Assembly: GCF_032598905.1 (NCBI RefSeq)
Contig: NZ_CP122458.1
Span: 6,659,001 to 6,723,000 of the forward strand
Source of the DNA: Streptomyces sp. 11x1
Lineage (GTDB): Bacteria > Actinomycetota > Actinomycetes > Streptomycetales > Streptomycetaceae
DNA: 64,000 nt
Reading direction: 5' to 3'
Shown here piece after piece: positions 25,726-32,618 of the stretch; the stretch's first letter is position 1; every line of letters starts with the position of its first letter. A program made the position numbers and the translations under genes. The notes under the pieces are model-generated. The model was not told the DNA's origin. It worked only from the letters and a program-made list of their open reading frames with translations, and did no database searches.

Positions 25726-26784
25726 ATGGTGGCAGGCCACGGAGCACGGGGCCGGAGCGGTGGGCGGCCGACGTTGGAAGAGGTCGCCGCACGGGCCGGT
25801 GTGGGCCGGGGGACGGTGTCCCGGGTGATCAACGGCTCGCCCCGGGTCAGTGACGCGACCCGCGCGGCGGTCGAGGCGGCCGTCGCGGAGCTCGGCTACG
25901 TCCCCAACACGGCGGCCCGCGCGCTCGCGGCGAACCGTACGGACGCGATCGCGATGGTCGTGCCCGAGCCGGAGACCCGCTTCTTCGCGGAACCGTACTT
26001 CTCCGACATCCTCAAGGGCGTCGGCGCCCAGCTCTCCGACACGGAGATGCAGCTTCTGCTGATCTTCGCTGGCAGCGACCGGGAGCGCCGCCGGCTGGCC
26101 CAGTACCTGGCCGCGCACCGCGTCGACGGGGTCCTCCTGGTCTCCGTGCACGCGGACGACCCGCTCCCCGACCTGCTGTCGCAACTGGAGATCCCGGCGG
26201 TGATCAGCGGCCCCCGCTCGGAGCACGAGACGCTCCCGTCCGTCGACTCCGACAACTACGGCGGCGGCCGCTCGGCGGTGGAGCACCTGATCGCTCGTGG
26301 CCGCACCCGGATCGCCACGATCACCGGGCGCCTCGACGTCTACGGTGCCCAGCGCCGCGTCGTCGGCTACCGCGAGGCCCTCGTCGACGCCGGGCGCGAG
26401 GTCGACGAGCGGCTGATCGTCCCCGGTGACTTCACGGAGGAGGGCGGCCGCAGGGCGATGAAGGAACTGCTGGCCCGCCGCCCCGACCTCGACGCGGTCT
26501 TCGTCGAGTCGGACGTGATGGCGTCGGGCGCCCGCCAGGTGCTGCGCGAGGCGGGCCGCCGCATACCGGACGACGTCGCCCTCGTCGGCTACGACGACTC
26601 GGCGATCGCCCGCCACATGGATCCCCCGCTGACGAGTGTCCGCCAGCCCATCGAGGAGATGGGCCGCGCCATGATCGACCTCCTCCTCGACGAGATCGCG
26701 GACCGCCGCCCGGCGGTGTCGCGGGGGTTGGAACGGCGGCAGGTGGTGCTGCCCACGGAACTGGTGGCGCGGGCTTCTTCCTGA
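25726..26784 (+). CDS. cebR: LacI-family repressor CebR
   Basis: A 352-aa LacI/GalR repressor. The N-terminal HTH and hinge read RPTLEEVAARAGVGRGTVSR then VINGSPRVSDATRAAV and LGYVPNTAARALA, followed by a periplasmic-binding-protein-type effector domain ending with DDSAIARHMDPPLTSVRQP. It is expected to bind the TGGGAGCGCTCCCA boxes and release them on binding cellobiose. ATG at 25726 has GGGAGG upstream. It is transcribed away from cebE, with a kinase-like gene starting 12 nt downstream. Confidence 0.94.
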   Translation: MVAGHGARGRSGGRPTLEEVAARAGVGRGTVSRVINGSPRVSDATRAAVEAAVAELGYVPNTAARALAANRTDAIAMVVPEPETRFFAEPYFSDILKGVGAQLSDTEMQLLLIFAGSDRERRRLAQYLAAHRVDGVLLVSVHADDPLPDLLSQLEIPAVISGPRSEHETLPSVDSDNYGGGRSAVEHLIARGRTRIATITGRLDVYGAQRRVVGYREALVDAGREVDERLIVPGDFTEEGGRRAMKELLARRPDLDAVFVESDVMASGARQVLREAGRRIPDDVALVGYDDSAIARHMDPPLTSVRQPIEEMGRAMIDLLLDEIADRRPAVSRGLERRQVVLPTELVARASS

Positions 26785-26796
26785 CGGGAGGTCACC

Positions 26797-27735
26797 GTGG
26801 ACGCGGGCCTGTGCGACTGCGTGGGCTCGTGCCCGTCGGCCCACGAGGCGGCGGCGAAGCCGACCCGTGCTGCTGGCAGCCTGGCTCTCATGGAGAAGCT
26901 TGGCGGCGACGGGGAAAGCACGGGACATCACCCGCTGTTGGACGTCGACCGGGTCGAGGGCCCCCTCGGGGCCTACCTGTCCCGGGTCGGCGACGTCTTC
27001 CGGGTGTTCGGGAAACAGGACTCGGGGTGCATGGCCTACGGCGTTCGGCTGCGGGACCGCGATGAGCGGTGGTTCGTGAAGACGGCGGTCACTGCCGTGG
27101 GTCGGCGGTCGCTGGAGCGGGCGTGGGGTTTCCACCAGGCCGTACGGCACCCGGTGATCGTTCCGCAGGTGCACCGGATCGCGTTGCGGGACGGGTCGGC
27201 CGTGGCCATGCCTTGGCGGGACGGCGAGGTGCTGTACGACCCCGCCGAGCGCGGCAGAGGAGACCGCACGAACCCAGACAGTCCGATGGCGCGCTTCCGC
27301 TCCCTGTCCGTCGACCGGATCGAGGCGGCCTTCGCCCGCGTCCTCGACGCCCACCTCGCAGTCGAGGCCGCCGGGTACGGCGCCGTGGATCTTTACGACG
27401 GGGCCCTGCTGTACGACTTCGCGGCGGGAGAGATGAGTCTGGTCGACCTCGACGAGTACCGGCCGGGGCCCTTCGTACTGGATGCCGAGAGGCTGCCGGG
27501 GTCGACTCGTTTCATGGCGCCGGAGGAGTACGAGCGCGGCGCGACGATCGACATCCGTACCACGGTCCACGCGCTCGGCCGCACCGCACGCCTGCTGCTC
27601 GACGCAGGCGACGAGGAGCGCGCCTGGCGGGGCACGGTGGCTCAACTGCGCGTCCTGGAGCGGGCCACGCACCCCGACCCCGGTGAACGCTTCGCGGGCG
27701 TGAAGGAGTTCAGGGAAGCCTGGCTGCGTAGCTGA
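26797..27735 (+). CDS. divergent protein kinase-like protein downstream of cebR
   Basis: A 312-aa protein with degenerate Ser/Thr-kinase features: a possible ATP lysine in RWFVKTAV, a helix with Glu in RRSLERAWGF, a catalytic-loop-like GAVDLYDGALLYDF, a metal-binding-loop-like SLVDLDEYRPG in place of DFG, and an APE-type RFMAPEEYERGATID. The usual HRD and DFG sequences are altered, so activity is uncertain. The start is GTG at 26797, because GGGAGG is ideally spaced; this adds a Cys-rich N-terminus (CDCVGSC) that may bind metal. A later ATG at 26890 lacks a ribosome site. The 12-nt gap suggests cotranscription with cebR. Confidence 0.75.
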   Translation: MDAGLCDCVGSCPSAHEAAAKPTRAAGSLALMEKLGGDGESTGHHPLLDVDRVEGPLGAYLSRVGDVFRVFGKQDSGCMAYGVRLRDRDERWFVKTAVTAVGRRSLERAWGFHQAVRHPVIVPQVHRIALRDGSAVAMPWRDGEVLYDPAERGRGDRTNPDSPMARFRSLSVDRIEAAFARVLDAHLAVEAAGYGAVDLYDGALLYDFAAGEMSLVDLDEYRPGPFVLDAERLPGSTRFMAPEEYERGATIDIRTTVHALGRTARLLLDAGDEERAWRGTVAQLRVLERATHPDPGERFAGVKEFREAWLRS

Positions 27736-27845
27736 GGTCCTTCCGTCAACTTGCCTCGACCCGCCACAAGATCAATGGTCAGAGTACTCGCGGTCCAACA
27801 CGCGCGGGGTCCGCCACGAACCGGTTCAGCCGATAGGCGGTTTCG

Positions 27846-27986
27846 TGGCAGTACTTTCCCAAGGGCGCCGACCTCGCGGTCCACAGCCACGAACACCTGG
27901 CCGCAGTCGCCTCCGAACTCAACGGCCGCCCACGCGAAACGCTCGGCTGGGAAACCCCGGCCGAGCGTCTGCGTCAACTCCTCTGA
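27846..27986 (+). pseudogene. IS30-family transposase C-terminal remnant
   Basis: A 46-codon frame ending in TGA reads WQYFPKGADLAVHSHEHLAA then SELNGRPRETLGWETPAERL, the distinctive C-terminal end of IS30-type DDE transposases (catalytic Glu region and TLGW-x-TP). No upstream part of the transposase is present and no terminal inverted repeats are visible. This is the scar of an old insertion. The rest of the 27736-28045 gap holds nothing else recognisable. Confidence 0.8.
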
Positions 27987-28045
27987 ACGTCCGGCGGAGC
28001 GGTAGATCAGGCACCTGCCGCGCATGCCGGACCTAAGCTGATGGC

Positions 28046-28324
28046 ATGGCAGCGTCAGAATGGGAACGACTCACCCGCGCCCGCGGAACCCGGCGCCTGA
28101 AGATCATCGTGCGACACATCATCCGACGTCCCGTGCTGATCACCGGCCTCGCCGGCCTGCTCATTCTGTTCAACCTGGTGAAAGACAGCTTCCCCCTGGC
28201 CTACGGCCTCGCGGCCCCGGCCGGAGCCGTTCTGATCATGGCGAGCATGGGCCGCTTTCGCACCTCCACCGAAGACCCGACACACGAAGGCGCTTCACTT
28301 CCCACCGACACCGACGGGAAGTGA
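28046..28324 (+). CDS. small two-span membrane protein
   Basis: A 92-aa protein with a basic N-terminus (RLTRARGTRRLKIIVRHIIRR), two hydrophobic segments (PVLITGLAGLLILFNLV and FPLAYGLAAPAGAVLIMA) and a polar C-terminal tail. No family is recognised. It lies between the IS30 scar and the tRNA-His terminator and faces no partner gene. Codon use is like that of its neighbours. Confidence 0.5.
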   Translation: MAASEWERLTRARGTRRLKIIVRHIIRRPVLITGLAGLLILFNLVKDSFPLAYGLAAPAGAVLIMASMGRFRTSTEDPTHEGASLPTDTDGK

Positions 28325-28423
28325 AGCAAGAACTCCGCAGCCGGCGCCACACCACTACCAGCGTGCTGCAACGACCGCTGGAAACCGCCGGCTCTGCTCA
28401 TCGATGGTGGTGCAGCGCACACG

Positions 28424-28463
28424 AACGAGCCCTCCGACCTGTTCCCAGGTCGGAGGGCTCGTT
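28424..28463. terminator. terminator of tRNA-His
   Basis: A perfect 18-bp stem with a 4-nt TTCC loop; arms at 28424-28441 and 28446-28463. It starts 6 nt beyond the mature 3' end of the tRNA on the minus strand. Confidence 0.88.
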
Positions 28464-28469
28464 GTTCAG

Positions 28470-28543
28470 GGTGAGTGACGGGACTCGAACCCGCGGCATC
28501 CTGGACCACAACCAGGTGCTCTACCAGCTGAGCTACACCCACC
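28470..28543 (-). tRNA. tRNA-His (GTG anticodon)
   Basis: The reverse complement folds as a tRNA of 74 nt including the extra 5' G (G-1) typical of tRNA-His. The acceptor stem pairs GTGGGTG with CACTCAC (one G-T wobble), D-arm is GCTCAGCTGGTAGAGC, anticodon loop TTGTGGT gives GTG, and the T-arm is CGGGTTCGAGTCCCG. The discriminator is C73 and CCA is not encoded. Confidence 0.97.
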
Positions 28544-28670
28544 ATGACCGGCGGTTCGTCCGAAGGTTTCACCGACCGGCCGAGAAAAAGTGTACAGGGT
28601 CCGAAGGGGTGCCCGCGCACGCGTTTCGGTGGGGGCGGTTCCGGGGCCGCCCGGGCCCCGGGAGGCGGGG

Positions 28671-29273
28671 CTACCGACCGGGCAGGACGTGCTTCGCGGC
28701 GATCGTGCGGGCCGTGTCCGAGTCGGGGCCGGGCTGCGGGACGAAGATCGCCTCGCGGTAGTAGCGGAGCTCGGCGATGGATTCACGGATGTCGGCGAGG
28801 GCCCGGTGGTTGCCGTTCTTCTCCGGGCTGTTGAAGTACGCCCTCGGGTACCAGCGTCGGGCCAGCTCCTTGATCGAGGAGACGTCCACGATGCGGTAGT
28901 GCAGGTACTCCTCCAGCGTCGGCATGTCCCGCAGGAGGAAGCCCCGGTCCGTGCCCACCGAGTTGCCGCACAGCGGTGCCTTGCGCGGTTCCTTCACGTG
29001 CTCCCGTACATACGCCAGGACCTGCTCCTCGGCGTCGGCGAGCGTCGTGCCGCCGGCCAGGACGTCCAGCAGGCCGGATGCGGTATGCATCTCGCGCACC
29101 ACCTGCGGCATCGTCTCCAGCGCCGAGTCCGGCGGGCGGACGACGATGTCGACTCCTTCGCCGAGCACGTTCAGCTCGGAGTCGGTGACGAGGGCGGCCA
29201 CCTCGATGAGCGCGTCGTCCGACAGCGAGAGGCCGGTCATCTCGCAGTCGATCCACACCATGCGATCGTTCAT
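28671..29273 (-). CDS. orn: oligoribonuclease
   Basis: A 200-aa DEDDh exoribonuclease. Motifs: [13 protein letters not shown] (DE), [17 protein letters not shown] (D region), and the terminal [17 protein letters not shown] with His and Asp. It degrades 2-5-nt RNA fragments, including pGpG from cyclic-di-GMP turnover. ATG at 29273 begins the conserved MNDRMVWID; a GTG nine bases earlier is possible. AAGGTGAG precedes it. It follows adpA in the same direction, separated by a very long hairpin. In other Streptomyces (ornA) loss impairs growth and development. Confidence 0.95.
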   Translation of the reverse strand: MNDRMVWIDCEMTGLSLSDDALIEVAALVTDSELNVLGEGVDIVVRPPDSALETMPQVVREMHTASGLLDVLAGGTTLADAEEQVLAYVREHVKEPRKAPLCGNSVGTDRGFLLRDMPTLEEYLHYRIVDVSSIKELARRWYPRAYFNSPEKNGNHRALADIRESIAELRYYREAIFVPQPGPDSDTARTIAAKHVLPGR

Positions 29274-29298
29274 GTGTCTCACCTTACGGCCCGTGACA

Positions 29299-29365
29299 GC
29301 CGTACGGCCCGGTCCTGCACCAGGGTGATCACGGCGTGATCAGGTGCGGGACCGGGCCGTACGGC
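29299..29365. terminator. very long inverted repeat between adpA and orn
   Basis: Two 23-nt arms (29299-29321 and 29343-29365) pair with a single mismatch. The region between them holds a second perfect inverted repeat, TGATCACG-G-CGTGATCA. The whole is a stem of over 30 bp with one bulge. It starts 43 nt past the adpA stop and should terminate or process the adpA transcript. Confidence 0.85.
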
Positions 29366-29407
29366 CGGTACGTGAACTACACCACTACGCGGCACACGGC
29401 TGCCTCG

Positions 29408-30634
29408 CTACGGCGCGCTGCGCTGGCCCGGCAGGCGGCTCGTCGCGTACAGCTCCGGCTTGGCGCCCTCCGTGGACATGGACGCCGACGGCGCCAGGGC
29501 GCTCGCCGCGGCCGTGCGCCGCGCCTGCAGCGGCACCGGCGCGTGCTCCGGCGCCATCGAGGACGCCCCCGGGAGGCCGTGCGGTCCGTCGTGGTGGTCG
29601 CCGGGCTTGTCGTTCTGCGGCCGCCGGGCCCGGTACGCCGCCCGGTACGCCGCCGGGGACGAACCCAGCTGCCGCCGGAAGTGCCCGCGCAGCGCCACCG
29701 GCGAACGGAAGCCGCAGCGGCCCGCGACCTCGTCCACCGAGTAGTCCGACGTCTCCAGCAGACGCTGCGCCTGCAGCACGCGCTGAGTGATCAGCCACTG
29801 CAGGGGAGCGCTCCCGGTGAGCGAGCGGAACCGGCGGTCGAACGTACGACGGCTCATGTACGCCCGTGCCGCGAGCGTCTCCACGTCGAACTGCTCGTGG
29901 AGGTGCTCCAGCGCCCAGGCGACGACCTCGGCGAGCGGGTCGGCGCCGATCTCCTCGGGTAAAGATCGATCGAGGTAGCGCTCCTGGCCGCCCGATCGAC
30001 GGGGTGGCACGACGAGACGCCGGGCCAGGGCCCCTGCCGCCTCGTTGCCGTGATCTGTCCGCACGATGTGCAGACAGAGATCGATTCCGGCCGCGGTACC
30101 GGCCGAGGTGAGTACGTCCCCGTCGTCCACGAAGAGCTCTCGTGGGTCGACGTGGACGGACGGATAGCGCTTGGCCAGCGTCGGCGCGTACATCCAGTGC
30201 GTCGTCGCGGGCCTGCCGTCCAGCAGGCCGGCGGCGGCCAGCACGAATGCGCCGGTACACAGGCCGACGATGCGGGCACCCTCTTCGTGCGCTCGGCGCA
30301 GTGCGTCGAGCGCCTCCTCCGGCGGCGGTGAGGTGATCGAACGCCATGCGGGCACGACCACCGTGCCCGCCCGCGAGATCGCCTCCAGGCCGTTCGGTGC
30401 GGTGAGTTCCAGGCCCCCTGTGGTCCGCAGCGGGCCTTCCTCGCCCGCGCACACCAGCAGGCGGTAGCGCGGTACGCCGGCGTCCTGGCGGTCGATCCCG
30501 AACACCGACAGTGGTATGGAACTCTCGAAGATGGGACCGCCGCTGAACAGCAGCACCGCGACGATCTCCTTGCGGCGTCGCCCGGACAGTTTCCGGGCCG
30601 CGGCTTCCGGCGCGGCGGTGGAGTCGTGGCTCAT
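29408..30634 (-). CDS. adpA: AdpA, central developmental regulator (AraC/XylS with DJ-1-like domain)
   Basis: A 408-aa protein. Residues about 25-195 form the DJ-1/PfpI-like dimerisation domain (FSGGPIFESSIPLSVFGIDR; VGLCTGAFVLAAAGLLDG). Residues about 225-325 form the AraC DNA-binding domain with two HTH units (LAARAYMSRRTFDRRFRSLT; VDEVAGRCGFRSPVALRGHF). The C-terminal tail is low complexity. Codon TTA occurs at 29963-29961 (in DRSLPEE), in the linker between domains, making translation depend on the bldA tRNA as known for adpA. ATG at 30634 fits the known length. Its neighbour orn matches the conserved adpA-orn order. Confidence 0.97.
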   Translation of the reverse strand: MSHDSTAAPEAAARKLSGRRRKEIVAVLLFSGGPIFESSIPLSVFGIDRQDAGVPRYRLLVCAGEEGPLRTTGGLELTAPNGLEAISRAGTVVVPAWRSITSPPPEEALDALRRAHEEGARIVGLCTGAFVLAAAGLLDGRPATTHWMYAPTLAKRYPSVHVDPRELFVDDGDVLTSAGTAAGIDLCLHIVRTDHGNEAAGALARRLVVPPRRSGGQERYLDRSLPEEIGADPLAEVVAWALEHLHEQFDVETLAARAYMSRRTFDRRFRSLTGSAPLQWLITQRVLQAQRLLETSDYSVDEVAGRCGFRSPVALRGHFRRQLGSSPAAYRAAYRARRPQNDKPGDHHDGPHGLPGASSMAPEHAPVPLQARRTAAASALAPSASMSTEGAKPELYATSRLPGQRSAP

Positions 30635-31012
30635 ACTGCTAAGCCCCCCTCGGTGGTCGCGGCTCCTCGGTTGTGTCGCTCCTGCACGTTTCCCCTTGGT
30701 CCTGCACGAGTCCCCCGCCGTAAGACAGTCATGATCGAATCTACTGTGTCCCGTGGTGCCGGCGTGACCAGATCGCCAACCGGCACATTGTCGACATGGC
30801 AACTTGGCGTAAAGCATTCGATCACGAAGCGTTGCACTCGTGGGCCGCGCAGGGAAGTGCGCCTTGTCCCAGTGGCCGGTCCACGTAGGGTGCGCGAGGC
30901 CCCAGGACCCCTTTCAGTGCAGGTCGAACGGGGGGTGGAGGGGTGTTCGACCAAGGAACGCGCAGGTGGCCGAAGTTGGCTGAAAAGATACGGGGGTGTG
31001 CGCGGAAACCGG
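30635..31012. promoter_or_regulatory. adpA: adpA upstream region
   Basis: 378 bp with no convincing gene, as is usual upstream of adpA. On the minus strand a TAGATT hexamer at 30743-30738, about 100 nt before the ATG, is the best -10 candidate. Several GC-rich dyads occur. I could not confirm individual AdpA or BldD boxes by eye. Confidence 0.4.
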
Positions 31013-31474
31013 TCAGTCGACCGGCGTACTCGTGCCGGAGTTGCGTCCGCCCCCGTGCGCCCCTGAGGTCGAGTGTCCGCGTAGGCCGCGTGCGGGGGTG
31101 CGATCTTCGGCCATCGAACGGGCGGCGGTGGTGCGGGACGTGAGGGCCGCTCCGCGCTCGGACTGGCGGAGCAGGACGCGGCAGACGCCGGTGACCGCGG
31201 CGAGGCCGAGGGCCGCGCCCGTCGCGCCGGCGAGCGAGGTGCCGTACCAGACGAGGACGACCGGGACGAGGACGCAGCTGAACGCCGCCCAGCGGACCAC
31301 GTCCGTGGCGGTGTCGGCGGGGACGGGCGCGGGAGGCGGGGGCGGCGCCGGGATCGAGCCCCGGGCGGTGCCGTCGGGTCCGGCTTCGGCCTCGGGGGCG
31401 GGGGCAGGGGGGCGGACGGACTGAGGTGCGGGGGTGCGGGGTGCGGTCCGGTGTGCTGTGCGGTGGGCGGGCAC
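31013..31474 (-). CDS. proline-rich membrane protein upstream of adpA
   Basis: A 153-aa protein: a Pro/Ala-rich N-terminal half (PPAPAPEAEAG; IPAPPPPPAPVPA), a hydrophobic hairpin of about 40 residues (residues 60-100, containing CVLVPVVLVWYGTSLAGATG), and a basic, Gly/Ser-rich tail. AGGAGGGAG precedes the GTG start. No family is recognised. It is read in the same direction as adpA and ends about 380 bp before it. Confidence 0.6.
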   Translation of the reverse strand: MPAHRTAHRTAPRTPAPQSVRPPAPAPEAEAGPDGTARGSIPAPPPPPAPVPADTATDVVRWAAFSCVLVPVVLVWYGTSLAGATGAALGLAAVTGVCRVLLRQSERGAALTSRTTAARSMAEDRTPARGLRGHSTSGAHGGGRNSGTSTPVD

Positions 31475-31548
31475 TGCGGGCTCCCTCCTGGCTCCCTCGG
31501 GGTCGGCTTACGGGGGTTCAACGCGTGTTCGACCCGTCGGTCACTGGT

Positions 31549-31622
31549 GCTGCCTGATCGGGTTGTCGTCGATGCTGCCTGATCGGATTGCCGTCGGCGC
31601 TGCCTCATCGGGCCCCGTCGGT
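31549..31622 (+). repeat. three tandem 25-bp repeats
   Basis: Units start at 31549, 31574 and 31599 and share the core GCTGCCT(G/C)ATCGG. The first two are 25 bp and the third 24 bp. They sit between two divergent genes, about 250 bp before the stress-protein start. Confidence 0.85.
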
Positions 31623-31874
31623 GCCGCCCGCGCCCGGCAGCCGCCTTCCTGTCCAAACCGGCTGTACGTGGCAGCAACCATTGCGTTACGGGGCGGTGCT
31701 CGTGCATGCTCCCTGGAACCCCGCGCAGCCGGTGCGGGGTCTGGGCGGAGGAGGCGTGCGGTCGTACCCTTGAGGGTATGGGGTTGGGAAGATGTTTCCC
31801 GGACACGGCTCCGCCGCGCACCGACGTCCCATCCACGTCGTCCCATCCACGAGGATCCGAACGCCGAGACACCC

Positions 31875-32405
31875 ATGGCCGGTCACGAATTCTTCGACTC
31901 CGCGGACCGCAAGCGGCGGCCCGTCGCCGATCCCACGGCGGCAGAGCCCCTTGCGGCGGAAGAGGCGCGTCCTTCCTGCGACCCCGCCTTCAAGCACGGC
32001 GTCGTCGTCGGCTTCGACGGTTCGACGTCCAGTGAGCGTGCCCTCGCGTACGCCGTCGGCATGGCCCGCCGCTCCGGTTCGGGCCTGATCATCGTGCACG
32101 TCGCCAACCGGCTGCCCACGACCGTGTGGGCCGGCTGCGAGCCGCCCGTCTTCGTCGACGTACCCGATCACCGGACCGAGGTCCTGGGGCTGGAGCTCGC
32201 CTGCGCCGACTACCTCGTCGAAGTGCCCTGGATCCTCGTCGAGCGCGGTGGCGACATCTGCCACGAACTCGAAGAGGTGGGGCGGGAGTACGAGGCCGAC
32301 GCGATCGTCGTCGGGTCGACGCACGGGATCGTCGGGCGGATCTTCGGGTCCGTCGCCGGGCGGCTCGCCAAGCGGGCGCAGCGGCCGGTCATCGTCATTC
32401 CCTGA
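31875..32405 (+). CDS. universal stress protein family (UspA)
   Basis: A 176-aa single-domain Usp. VVVGFDGSTSSERAL (residues about 42-56) is the first strand and ATP-contact Asp, and IVVGSTHGIVGRIFGSVAGRL then AQRPVIVIP form the G-x2-G-x9-G(S/T) ATP-binding loop and last strand. The N-terminal 38 residues are polar and not part of the fold. ATG at 31875 is used; upstream in-frame codons would add only low-complexity sequence. Monocistronic; converges on glmS. Confidence 0.88.
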   Translation: MAGHEFFDSADRKRRPVADPTAAEPLAAEEARPSCDPAFKHGVVVGFDGSTSSERALAYAVGMARRSGSGLIIVHVANRLPTTVWAGCEPPVFVDVPDHRTEVLGLELACADYLVEVPWILVERGGDICHELEEVGREYEADAIVVGSTHGIVGRIFGSVAGRLAKRAQRPVIVIP

Positions 32406-32559
32406 CCAGTTCGAGTTCGAGAACGCGCAAGTCTACTGGCGCGTAGGGGTGTTTGTGGCCTTGTGAAGGGCATAACCCGCGTGATGCCGCACGGAGTGGT
32501 GTGACGGCCACGGTAGTTGGCAGCGGCGCCGGGATGTTGGGCGACCCCGGCGTCATGGA

Positions 32560-32600
32560 ACGGACCCCCTTGTGAGCGGTGGCATCACGTGGGGGTCCGT
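32560..32600. terminator. terminator between Usp gene and glmS
   Basis: A perfect 10-bp stem, ACGGACCCCC and GGGGGTCCGT, with a 21-nt loop, between convergent genes. A second weaker GC dyad lies at about 32525-32553. Confidence 0.75.
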
Positions 32601-32618
32601 CTTCGTCGTACGGCCTCT

